DNA of 47,605 nucleotides from DASWDH01 sp035318505 (GTDB lineage: Bacteria; Myxococcota_A; Polyangia; Polyangiales; Polyangiaceae), in contig DATHEQ010000239.1 in NCBI GenBank assembly GCA_035318505.1, forward strand, positions 1 to 47,605, in the 5' to 3' direction. This document shows, in pieces, positions 17,147 through 24,513 of the stretch. A program made the translations under genes and the position numbers. Below the pieces are notes generated by a model. That model searched no databases, was not told where the DNA came from, and was given only the letters and a program-made list of their open reading frames with translations. Within the stretch, counting starts at the first letter, position 1. Every line of letters begins with the position of its first letter.

Positions 17147-17802
17147 CGAAGATGCGAGCTCCGAAATCCGTCGTCCGGCCGCCCATTTTGCCGAAAGAGC
17201 TCGAGCCGAAGGTGCTCGTCGATCTCGACGGGGTCGATCTCGACCGCTGCCGACTCGACGGTTGCGAGCTCGCCAGCGCGCACGCGGACAAGGTGCGCTT
17301 CGATGCCGTGCACATCGTGGGCGGCTCCTTGCATGAGACCGCGGTAGCCGAGCTTCGGTGGCTCGATGTTCTCTGCGAGCGCTGCGATCTTTCGCTGATC
17401 GCCTGGCCCAAGGCGACGCTGACGCGCGTCGAGCTGCGCGATTGCCGGCTATCGGGCGCCAAACTGATGGAGGGAGAGCTCGACCACGTGCGCTTCATCG
17501 AATGTCAGCTCGACTACGCGACCTTCTCCGGGACGCGCTTTCGGCATGTCTCCTTCGAGCGATGCCGCCTGAAAGAGGCCGCGTTCATCGGCGCCGATCT
17601 CACCGGCACCTCGTTCGTTGCCTGCGATTTGCAAGGTGCCGACTTCACCCAGGCCAAGCTTCAAGGCGCCGACGTGAGCTCCTCCACGCTGAACCAGCTG
17701 CGCGCCGGAGCGGGTGACGTCCGCGGCCTCGTGGTCAACAAAGAACAAGCGAGCGTCCTCGCGCAGCTCTTCGGGCTCGTCGTTCGCGACCCGGATCGAT
17801 AG
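17143..17802 (+). CDS. Pentapeptide-repeat protein, last gene of Hsp70 operon
   Basis: The GTG at 17143 overlaps the previous stop (GTGA) and gives 219 residues. From about residue 25 to 190 the protein is built of A(D/N)LxX-like pentapeptide repeats with clear periodic residues (LDGVDLDRCRLDGCELASAH, LTGTSFVACDLQGADFTQA, LQGADVSSSTLNQL). Such repeats form a right-handed quadrilateral beta-helix. A short helical C-terminus follows (EQASVLAQLFGLVV). Many Cys residues (RC, EC, DC) occupy repeat positions. The role is unknown; its place in the operon suggests it is a client, adaptor or scaffold of the paired Hsp70 proteins. Confidence 0.9.
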   Translation: MTKMRAPKSVVRPPILPKELEPKVLVDLDGVDLDRCRLDGCELASAHADKVRFDAVHIVGGSLHETAVAELRWLDVLCERCDLSLIAWPKATLTRVELRDCRLSGAKLMEGELDHVRFIECQLDYATFSGTRFRHVSFERCRLKEAAFIGADLTGTSFVACDLQGADFTQAKLQGADVSSSTLNQLRAGAGDVRGLVVNKEQASVLAQLFGLVVRDPDR

Positions 17803-17872
17803 GTCGCCAAAGCCCGCGCGCGTTCCTCTTCTGCTCGACGTCGCAAGCGAGAGCCAGCATGCTGGCGCCCCC

Positions 17873-18301
17873 ATGAGACCGCCTCTCGCCCCCTTGCTTC
17901 TCACCATCGCCGGCTTGGTCGTTTACCAGATCTCCTCGAAATCGGTGCCGCGCACGGCGCATCCCCTGGTAGCGATCATCGCTGCCTACTTCGTGGCGAC
18001 GACGCTATGCGTGGTGGCGATCTGGAAATGGCCTCTCGACGGCTCGCTTTCGCACGTGCTCCGGCAGCTCAATTGGAGCGTGGCTGGCGTCGGCCTCGGG
18101 GCGGCACTCATCGAAATCGGGTTTCTCCTCGCCTTTCGCGCGGGCTGGCCACTCAGCCTCGCATCGGTGGCCGTCAATGTGTCCGCAGGGATCATTCTCC
18201 TCCCGGTCGGCCTCTCCATGTTCGGTGAGCGCCTCTCGATGGCCAAGGTGCTGGGCGCGGCGCTCTGTTTCATGGGGCTCGTCCTCATCGCACGCGATTG
18301 A
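17873..18301 (+). CDS. Small DMT/EamA-like membrane protein
   Basis: The ATG at 17873 gives 142 residues with four to five membrane helices. The C-terminal half (VAVNVSAGIILLPVGLSMFG followed by ERLSMAKVLGAALCFMGLVL) resembles the end of a DMT/EamA transporter repeat, including the conserved Glu-Arg-Leu loop. It is half the length of a normal ten-helix EamA transporter, so it would work as a dimer like small multidrug resistance proteins. It starts 70 bp after the pentapeptide gene with no clear ribosome site, so it may or may not belong to that operon. The substrate is unknown. Confidence 0.75.
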   Translation: MRPPLAPLLLTIAGLVVYQISSKSVPRTAHPLVAIIAAYFVATTLCVVAIWKWPLDGSLSHVLRQLNWSVAGVGLGAALIEIGFLLAFRAGWPLSLASVAVNVSAGIILLPVGLSMFGERLSMAKVLGAALCFMGLVLIARD

Positions 18302-18389
18302 GTGGCGCCAGTCGGATTGACTCCGTCCTCCAAACGCGCCGACACTGTCTAGCCCTCATGTCGAACTTCCGCGTCGCCGCTACCCTCCG

Positions 18390-19790
18390 ATGAAGGACCT
18401 TGCATCTCTCGCCCGGCTCGACGCGATGGCGCAGGCCGAATTGTGCGCGCGCGGAGAAATTTCCGCCGCCGAGCTGTTCGATGCATGTCTCGCGCGCATC
18501 GACGCCTTGAATCCAGTCCTCGGCGCGGTGGTTACCGTCGCGCGCGAAGCGCCGCCCGCGGTAAGAGCGGGACCGCTGTCCGCAGTCCCCATGCTCGTGA
18601 AGGACGTGATGCCATGGCCAGAGCTGCGTTGGTCGATGGGCTCGCGCCTGTTCGCGAACAACGTCGCCCAGCAGCACACGCCGTACGGCACGCGACTCGT
18701 CGAAGCGGGGGTCGTCTGCGCCGGCAAGACCGCGACGTCCGAGTTCGGTCTGCTCGGAAGCACCGAAACGCTGCTCGAGGGCGTGACGCACAATCCGTGG
18801 GATCTCGCGCGCTCTGCCGCCGGATCGTCGGGCGGCAGCGCTGCGGCCGTCGCGGCGGGGCTCGTTCCCATCGCGCACGGCAACGACGGAGGCGGATCGC
18901 TCCGCATCCCAGCGTCAGCCTGTGGTGTTTTCGGCTTCAAGCCGAGCCGAGGTCGAACGGTGCCGGCGAGCTTCGCCAGCTCGGACTTCGGCGACATGAG
19001 CCGCGATCATTGCATCTCACGCTCGGTGCGGGACAGCGCGCTTTTTCTCTCCATCGTCGAGGACCCATCGGGCGGCCCGCGCGTCGGCTTCGTGCGCGAT
19101 CCAATTGCCCGCAAGCTGCGCATCGCCGCGTGGACGAGGACGATCATGGGCGCGGAGCCCGAGCCCGCGGTGCGACTTGCGTACGACGCATCCCTGGCAC
19201 TGCTCGACGAGCTGGGGCACGTCGTCGAACCGATTGCCCCGCCGTCGTTCGATGGGCCCGCCCTCAGTGACGCTTTTTTCATCGTCGCTGGTGCGGCCAT
19301 CGCGGGCGTCGTGGACATGATCGATCAAGCGCGCGGTGAGCCCGTCCAGCGTGAGGAGCTCGAACCGTTTACGTGGGCGCTGATCGAGACCTTCCTCGAG
19401 CGCGGTCCCGAAGCGCTGCCCCGCGCGCGAGCGGCGTTTGCCGAAGCGGTGCGATCGTATGGCGAGACTACGCGAAGCCACGACGTGGTACTCACACCGA
19501 CGACCGCAACCGAACCCTGGCTCATCGGTCACCTCTCGCCGATCCTCGCGCGAGAAGAACTGATCGCACGCACGGCACGCACAGTCGGCTACACCCCGAT
19601 TCAGAACATCGTGGGCGGGCCTGCCATGTCCGTTCCGCTGCATGTTTCGGAAGGCGGTCTGCCGATCGGCATCCACTTCGCCGCTGCACCGCAAGCCGAC
19701 GCACTGCTCCTCGGGCTCGCCTACCAGCTCGAAGAGGCGCGGCCTTGGAAAAATCGCTGGCCGCCTTATTCGATTCCTCGGCTCTGCTAG
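18390..19790 (+). CDS. Amidase signature family enzyme
   Basis: The 466-residue product carries the full Ser-cisSer-Lys triad of amidase signature enzymes: K71 in VPMLVKDVMPW, the cis-Ser at 146 in AGSSGGSAAAVAAG, and the nucleophilic S170 in NDGGGSLRIPA. The spacings of 75 and 24 residues equal those in well-studied members. The C-terminal part with GGPAMSVPLHVSEGGLPIGI is also typical. It resembles the 6-aminohexanoate-cyclic-dimer hydrolase/GatA-like branch and hydrolyses some amide in the cytoplasm; the substrate cannot be told. It is not GatA of the tRNA amidotransferase because gatB and gatC are absent nearby. Confidence 0.92.
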   Translation: MKDLASLARLDAMAQAELCARGEISAAELFDACLARIDALNPVLGAVVTVAREAPPAVRAGPLSAVPMLVKDVMPWPELRWSMGSRLFANNVAQQHTPYGTRLVEAGVVCAGKTATSEFGLLGSTETLLEGVTHNPWDLARSAAGSSGGSAAAVAAGLVPIAHGNDGGGSLRIPASACGVFGFKPSRGRTVPASFASSDFGDMSRDHCISRSVRDSALFLSIVEDPSGGPRVGFVRDPIARKLRIAAWTRTIMGAEPEPAVRLAYDASLALLDELGHVVEPIAPPSFDGPALSDAFFIVAGAAIAGVVDMIDQARGEPVQREELEPFTWALIETFLERGPEALPRARAAFAEAVRSYGETTRSHDVVLTPTTATEPWLIGHLSPILAREELIARTARTVGYTPIQNIVGGPAMSVPLHVSEGGLPIGIHFAAAPQADALLLGLAYQLEEARPWKNRWPPYSIPRLC

Positions 19791-19860
19791 CGAACTCGCC
19801 GCTACCCTGCCCGCCCGCTACGCCGCGTTGGACAGGCGAACTCAAGTTATCGATTGAACA

Positions 19861-19891
19861 ATCCCATCGCAGAAGCGAGCTAGCATGGGAT
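19861..19891. promoter_or_regulatory. Inverted repeat just before the CAP-domain gene start
   Basis: ATCCCAT (19861-19867) and ATGGGAT (19885-19891) form 7-bp complementary arms separated by 17 bp, ending 4 bp before the ATG at 19896. The position suggests an operator or an mRNA hairpin limiting translation. No matching regulator is known. Confidence 0.35.
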
Positions 19892-19895
19892 CATC

Positions 19896-21473
19896 ATGTC
19901 TCGGGTTCAGGCGCGGCTTCTCGGGGCTCTTTCGATACTGTGCCTTGCCCACTGCGCCACGCGCACGCCTCAGCGCCCGTGGCGAGCAGATTCCATGGAG
20001 GTTCCGGACGAAGCGCTCATTTATTCGACCGATGCTCGAACCGAGAACGCGGCCGAAGGCGGCACGCCCGAGCTCGCCGCGGACGTGATGGCAGCGCTGG
20101 CGAAGCGCGGAGACAAGGCGGTCGCCGACGGTGCGCTGACGGCAACCGCGAGGTGGCTCTTGCGCGAGGCGCTGCAAGAGAGACAGGTGGGACCGGCGTC
20201 GGCTGACGCAGCCTCGCGCCACTTTGGGTTCGGCGGCGTGGTGACATCCCTTGCGGCTTTCGACTCGGGCCAGCCCGAGGTTTGGCGAGAGGCGCTCGCT
20301 CGGATTCCGAAGAACGTGCAGATCAATCGTTTTGGCGTGTGCGCATCCCAAACCAAGCAGGCCTTTGCCGTGATTTTCGGCACCGTGACACTCGACTTCG
20401 AACCGATCGCCCGTTTCGTCGACCCCGGCACGACCATCCGTTTGCGGGGCGAAGTCGACCGCCGGTACACGTCCGCGCAGGTCTTTCTCACGAAACCGGA
20501 TGGAACGGTCGAAGAGCACAAGATGGCGTCGCGCAAGCTCGAATATTCGGCCGCGTTGACCACACCGGGGAAATACAAGCTGGAGGTCATGGGGGAAGGC
20601 TCGATGGGTCCGGTCGTGATCTCGAACATTCCCGTCTTCGTGGGCGTCAAAGAACCTCCCCTCACCGAGCTCGTTCGCAAGTCGTCGTCCCCTGCAGAAG
20701 CAGAGGGGCGCATGCTGGAACTGCTCAACCAAACGCGCACGGCGAACCGACTGCGGCCGGTCGAATCCGACGGCGAGCTTCGCGCGATCGCGCTCGCCCA
20801 CTCCAAGGACATGGCCGACCACGACTTTGTCGCTCACGTCTCTCCCACGACGGGAACACCAGAAGACCGCCTCGGGCGGGCGAAGCTTCTCGTCGGAGAA
20901 TGCGCTGAAAACATCGCGGCGGCGCCCACCCCGGAATCCGCTCACGATGAGCTCATGGAGAGCCCCGCGCACCGCTCGGCCATGCTGGGGGCCACCTATA
21001 CGCACGTCGGGATTGGCGCGGTCGAGCACCACGACAGCGTGATCGCCACGCTTCTTTTTTGCCGCCGCCCCGATCCGACCAAACTCCCGCGCGACGCCGC
21101 CCAAATCGAGGCGGCCCTCTTCGCGTTGCGCGCGGCGAAGAAGTTGCCTAGGCCCGCCGTGGATCCGATTTATCGCACGGCAGCGCAGCGCGGCGTCGAA
21201 GCCTATTTGCGATCCTCGAAGCCGACGGTGGACGTCGCGAGCACCGCCACCATCGACGCGATCCGCACCGAGATCGGCCGCCTGCGTACCGCGCGCCCCG
21301 CCGCCAAAGTCTGCACCTTCTTTCTCGACCTCACCGAAGTAGAGCAACTCGAACGAACTGCCCCGCTGCTCGCCCCCGGCCTCGCCAAGTTTGGGGTCGG
21401 CGCCCAGCTGCACACGGACGACAAAGGCGCTCGCCTCGCCACGGTGATGGTACTCGAAGGCGCGTGTCAGTAA
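19896..21473 (+). CDS. CAP (SCP/PR1-like) domain lipoprotein
   Basis: The 525-residue product has a signal peptide with a lipobox-like CLAHC near residue 25. An N-terminal region of about 230 residues includes a beta-sandwich-like part (GTTIRLRGEVDRRYTSAQVF). A CAP domain follows at about 265-390: MLELLNQTRTANRLRPVESD, LAHSKDMADHDFVAHVSP, GECAENIAAAP, and ELMESPAHRSAMLGATYTHV, which are the CAP signature segments with His and Glu at the usual cavity positions. A 130-residue helical C-terminus is unassigned. Bacterial CAP proteins are exported and of poorly defined function; lipid or peptide binding is possible. The gene is followed by the PhzF remnant. Confidence 0.85.
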   Translation: MSRVQARLLGALSILCLAHCATRTPQRPWRADSMEVPDEALIYSTDARTENAAEGGTPELAADVMAALAKRGDKAVADGALTATARWLLREALQERQVGPASADAASRHFGFGGVVTSLAAFDSGQPEVWREALARIPKNVQINRFGVCASQTKQAFAVIFGTVTLDFEPIARFVDPGTTIRLRGEVDRRYTSAQVFLTKPDGTVEEHKMASRKLEYSAALTTPGKYKLEVMGEGSMGPVVISNIPVFVGVKEPPLTELVRKSSSPAEAEGRMLELLNQTRTANRLRPVESDGELRAIALAHSKDMADHDFVAHVSPTTGTPEDRLGRAKLLVGECAENIAAAPTPESAHDELMESPAHRSAMLGATYTHVGIGAVEHHDSVIATLLFCRRPDPTKLPRDAAQIEAALFALRAAKKLPRPAVDPIYRTAAQRGVEAYLRSSKPTVDVASTATIDAIRTEIGRLRTARPAAKVCTFFLDLTEVEQLERTAPLLAPGLAKFGVGAQLHTDDKGARLATVMVLEGACQ

Positions 21474-21479
21474 GGCTCT

Positions 21480-21512
21480 CTCTGGCGCCCGCTGCTCGAT
21501 ACCGATACGTTA
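21480..21512 (+). promoter_or_regulatory. Promoter-like motif, copy 1
   Basis: CTCTGGCG, 13 bases, then ACCGATACGTTA ends 19 bp before the PhzF remnant ATG. The same two blocks with exactly the same 13-base spacing recur upstream of the RidA-like gene at 23868-23900. A shared promoter, for example for an alternative sigma factor, is the simplest explanation. Confidence 0.5.
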
Positions 21513-21531
21513 CCCCGACAGCGCTCGATCA

Positions 21532-22262
21532 ATGCCTCTTGCGACGCTCTTTCACGTCGATGTGTTCGCGACCGGTCCGTTGACCGGAAACGGACTTACG
21601 GTGTTTCTCGATACGGAGCAGTGGTCGTCATCGCTGATGCAGCGGCTGACGCAGGAGATGAGACAGTTCGAGTCCATCTTCCTCTCCGAGATCACGCCTA
21701 CCGGCGCCACGGCGCGGGTCTTCACGGTGGAGGAAGAACTACCGTTCGCGGGCCATCCCGTTTTAGGGGCAGCCGCTGTACTTCATCGCAGTCGCGCCGC
21801 GCCGGCAGAATCTCGCTCGTCGCTCGGCTTGGCCTCGACACGAACGACCTCGTCGCCGGCCCCGGCGCGCAAGTCGTTTCCGCCGGTCTGCCGTACTTGA
21901 TCATCCCAGTTCATTCCGCGGTGCTGTCCCGAGCGGCGATCCACGGGTCGGATTTCGGAGCTCTCCTCGCAACAGTGGGCGCGAAATTCGTCCTGGTGCT
22001 TGATGTCGAAAAGCGGGAAATCAGGACTTGGGACAATCTGGGCCGCGTAGAAGACGTCGCCACGGGTAGCGCTGCCGGACCTACCGCAGCTTTTCTATTC
22101 CGTGCCGGCCTCGCCGACCCAAACGCGCGCTTGGATCTCGCCCAAGGCCGATTTGCGGGCCGCCCCAGCAAGATTGCGATCGTTCAAGACAAAGACGGCG
22201 ACCTGCTCGTGAGCGGCGAGGTTTGGCCCGTCAGCCCGTCAGCCATGGCACGCTCGATGTAA
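21532..22262 (+). pseudogene. PhzF-family isomerase-like gene, frameshifted with internal deletion
   Basis: The first frame (21532 to about 21786) encodes a normal PhzF N-terminus: HVDVFATGPLTGNGLTVFLD, MRQFESIFLSE with the catalytic-type Glu, and ELPFAGHPVLGAAAVLH. The second half continues in another frame from about 21815 to 22262 with ARLGLDTNDL, VSAGLPYLIIPV, GAKFVLVLDV, TWDNLGRVEDVATGSAAGP, the usual PhzF C-terminal half. About 50-60 residues that normally join the halves are missing, and the join at 21787-21830 is out of frame. The gene is therefore probably inactive. Family members catalyse isomerisation or epimerisation using a Glu/Asp pair. It still carries a promoter-like motif upstream. 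Confidence 0.8.
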
Positions 22263-22278
22263 ACGGCGAGGCTTAACG

Positions 22279-23505
22279 TCACCGCTCGGTGTCGGGAAAG
22301 AGCGCCACGACGCGGTCGACCCATTCACCGAACGCACTCATCAAAACCGGTCCGCGCGATACCTTCATCGCCCAGGGGCACGAAGGGCAGCTCGTCGTCG
22401 TCGTTCCTTCGAAAGATCTCGTCCTCGTCCGCCTCGGGCTGTTCGATGACAGAAAAGGGTTCGGCGCGTGATAGGGCTTACCCGCTCCCGTCGGCGGCGT
22501 GATCCACCATCCGGCGCCGTAGACGTCGCAATTGTCGGCCGTCGTCTTGGATCGCGCGAAGTCGACCCACCCCTCCGGTAGGATGCGCCGCTCCTTCCAA
22601 AGGCCATCGCGCAGGTAAAGGAGGCCAAATCGCGCCCAATCGCGCGCCGTTGCGTAGACCAGGGCCGAGCCGACGAAAGTGCCGGTCTTGTCGAACTCGG
22701 GTTGGGCCGACGTCATTCCGAGAGGACCGAACAGCTCTTCTTTCATCACGGCCGCGACGCGCGCGCGGCGCGTGGCCGGGTCTGCATTCGGGGCAAACAC
22801 GCGCCCGAGCGCGTCAGCGATGAGATTGATCCCCGCCGAGTTGTAGTTCCATCGCACACCAGGAGTCGCTGCGAGCGGCAGTGTCGCCGCATAGCCTGCG
22901 ACGTCGAGCCGGCCTTCGCCGAAGAGCATGCGCGCCGCATCGTTGTGCGTTGGATCGGGCGCGCCGATCTCGTCGTACTTTTGCCCGTCGACCATGTTGA
23001 TCCAAGCGCGCCACGTGATCGCCGAGCGCGCGTCACCCGCTGGCCATCGCGGATTGCCCATAGGGTCGTCGATGGCGACGAGCCCACGCCGCACCGCGAT
23101 CCCGAGGAGCGCTTGCGTCACCGACTTGGCCATCGACCAAGAGAGGAGCGGCGTTTCGGGGCCGAAGCCTGCCATGTAGCGCTCTGCCACGAGTCGCCCA
23201 CGCTGAACGATGACCACTGCGCGCGTCTCGCCGAGGCGCGCATCGCGTGCGCCGACCACGGCGAACGCGCGCTCGAGTTGGTCCGCGGCAACGCCAGTTG
23301 GCAACGGACCCTCGGGCCAGTTTTCTCCGGGCCATGGCACGTCCGGCGCTTGCGGCGGAAGCGGCACGAGCGCACTCGCGGCGGCGTGATTGTCCGATTT
23401 TCCGCTTTCGTGCGCGCCACGCGCTGGTGCGGGCTGCGCCGAGATCGCGAGCGGCACGACGACGAAGAAGAGAGGCGTGACGGCTCGGCGCGCCGCGGAT
23501 AGCAT
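22279..23505 (-). CDS. Beta-lactamase-fold serine hydrolase with inverted C-terminal segment
   Basis: The 408-residue product has a signal peptide (to about residue 28) and the class C beta-lactamase/esterase fold: SMAK at 124-127 (Ser nucleophile and Lys), WNYNSAGINLIAD with Tyr221, and YGAGWWITPP. The third active-site element (HxG, equivalent to KTG) is absent from the frame: residues of about 350-391 are low-complexity Arg/Thr/Ser sequence. On the opposite strand the same bases encode the missing element. The extreme C-terminus (GEWVDRVVALFPDTER) is again normal. As written the enzyme should be inactive. The ATG lies only 8 bp from the divergent start at 23514; a GTG at 23481 is an alternative. 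Confidence 0.8.
   Translation of the reverse strand: MLSAARRAVTPLFFVVVPLAISAQPAPARGAHESGKSDNHAAASALVPLPPQAPDVPWPGENWPEGPLPTGVAADQLERAFAVVGARDARLGETRAVVIVQRGRLVAERYMAGFGPETPLLSWSMAKSVTQALLGIAVRRGLVAIDDPMGNPRWPAGDARSAITWRAWINMVDGQKYDEIGAPDPTHNDAARMLFGEGRLDVAGYAATLPLAATPGVRWNYNSAGINLIADALGRVFAPNADPATRRARVAAVMKEELFGPLGMTSAQPEFDKTGTFVGSALVYATARDWARFGLLYLRDGLWKERRILPEGWVDFARSKTTADNCDVYGAGWWITPPTGAGKPYHAPNPFLSSNSPRRTRTRSFEGTTTTSCPSCPWAMKVSRGPVLMSAFGEWVDRVVALFPDTER
22328..22464. other. In-frame inverted segment between 6-bp inverted repeats
   Basis: CCGAAC (22328-22333) and GTTCGG (22459-22464) flank 125 bp. Read on the plus strand these bases encode LIKTGPRDTFIAQGHEGQ, then LVVVVPSKDLVLVRLGLFDD, the C-terminal active-site strand region expected in the surrounding minus-strand gene. 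Re-inverting the segment joins APN directly to ALIKTGPR, and DDRKGFG directly to EWVDRVV, with no frame change. Neither orientation has a stop codon. It is either a microinversion or a switchable element; no recombinase gene is nearby. Confidence 0.8.
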
Positions 23506-23513
23506 GGCCGCGC

Positions 23514-23840
23514 ATGATAGGTTCCTCGCAGAGCAGGCGCAAACTCATCGTCTTTGGCGCCCTCACCGCAGCTGTCATCGCCGGTCTCATCGCGTGGCGC
23601 GCACTCCGCTTGTCGGATCTCGTGCATATCGGCGCCGGCTACGCCGCCGAGCAAACCTGCGCCTGCGTTTTCATCAGCCATCGCACCCTCCCGAGCTGCA
23701 TGACGGACCTCGACCCTCTCGCACAGCGACTCGTTTCGGTGCGCGTCGGCACGGATGAAGTGAGGGCCGGCACGCTCGGCCTCAGCACTGCCCACGCGCG
23801 CTATGAGCAAGGCTTCGGCTGCACGCTGCAGGACGACTGA
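23514..23840 (+). CDS. Small anchored protein resembling the N-terminal domain of serine hydrolases
   Basis: The 108-residue product has an N-terminal membrane anchor (KLIVFGALTAAVIAGLIAW). A domain then follows with GAGYAAEQTCACVFISHRTL, VGTDEVRAGTLGLSTAHARY and EQGFGCTLQDD. This pattern matches the small N-terminal domain that precedes the beta-lactamase domain in some full-length bacterial serine hydrolases, ending in the typical GCTL. Here it is a separate gene, divergent from the hydrolase gene with starts 8 bp apart. It may be a stand-alone partner of the hydrolase or a remnant of a fused ancestor. Function is otherwise unknown. Confidence 0.6.
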   Translation: MIGSSQSRRKLIVFGALTAAVIAGLIAWRALRLSDLVHIGAGYAAEQTCACVFISHRTLPSCMTDLDPLAQRLVSVRVGTDEVRAGTLGLSTAHARYEQGFGCTLQDD

Positions 23841-23867
23841 CGTTGCAGCACGAGAAGCGGTCGCGCG

Positions 23868-23900
23868 CTCTGGCGCTGGCCGCTGAACACCGATACGTTA
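23868..23900 (+). promoter_or_regulatory. Promoter-like motif, copy 2
   Basis: CTCTGGCG, 13 bases, then ACCGATACGTTA, ending 63 bp before the RidA TTG start. Including the spacer, about 27 of 33 positions agree with the copy at 21480-21512. TACGTT can be read as a weak -10 with CTGGCG 18 bp upstream as -35, or CGTTA as an ECF-type -10. Confidence 0.5.
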
Positions 23901-23963
23901 GGCGTCGTTGTCGAACGGACTCGGCGTGCATCACGCCGCAGTCGCTCCACGCGGAGGCTTCCC

Positions 23964-24452
23964 TTGTCCAAGATCGAACGGAGATTGACGGAACTCGGGC
24001 TCGTGCTTCCCGCGCCCTTGCAGCTTCCCCCCGGCGTTACGTTGCCGTTCCCCTGGGTCAGGGTCGTGGGTACACGAGCGTTGATCTCCGGGCACGGACC
24101 CACCAACGTAGACGGCTCGCTGGCTCAACCTCTCGGCAAGGTGGGCGGCGACGTTTCGTTGGAACAAGCCCACGCTTTGGCTCGCTTGGCTGCACTCGCC
24201 ATACTCGGCAGTCTGAAGCGTGAGCTCGGCAACTTGGATCGCATCGCCGCATGGTGTCGCATTCTCGGGATGGTCAACTCAGCCCCAGGCTTCAACAAGC
24301 AGCCAGCCGTCATCAATGGCTTCACCGAGCTGATGATCGAGGTTTTTGGCCATGACAGGGGTGCGCACGCCCGAAGTGCCGTAGGCATGTCGGAGCTTCC
24401 GTTCAATATTCCCGTCGAGGTCGAAGGAGAAGTCGAGCTCGTTCGAGAATGA
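23964..24452 (+). CDS. RidA/YjgF-family protein
   Basis: The TTG at 23964 follows a good GGAGG site seven bases upstream and gives 162 residues. The RidA-like fold is shown by VRVVGTRALISGHGPTNVDG, GDVSLEQAHALARLAALAIL, GNLDRIAAWCRILGMVNSAP, INGFTELMIEVFG and ARSAVGMSELPFNIPVEVEG. Classical RidA proteins deaminate reactive enamine/imine intermediates. This longer version, with LPPGVTLPFPW near the start, belongs to a divergent subgroup whose activity is less certain. It sits just upstream of the PaiB-like gene on the same strand, so they probably form an operon. Confidence 0.9.
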   Translation: MSKIERRLTELGLVLPAPLQLPPGVTLPFPWVRVVGTRALISGHGPTNVDGSLAQPLGKVGGDVSLEQAHALARLAALAILGSLKRELGNLDRIAAWCRILGMVNSAPGFNKQPAVINGFTELMIEVFGHDRGAHARSAVGMSELPFNIPVEVEGEVELVRE

Positions 24453-24513
24453 GAGCGTGAACGCGCCCGAGAAGTTACTGACTTTTCTGCGACGCCATGT
24501 CATCGACCAGGGC

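Noticed and set aside
19842..21413. A 523-codon minus-strand frame.
   Set aside because: It is the shadow of the CAP-domain gene and is Arg/His-rich without motifs.
22289..22471. A 60-codon plus-strand ORF with a beta-lactamase-like sequence.
   Set aside because: It is not a separate gene. Its homology is the inverted part of the surrounding hydrolase gene and is reported as such.
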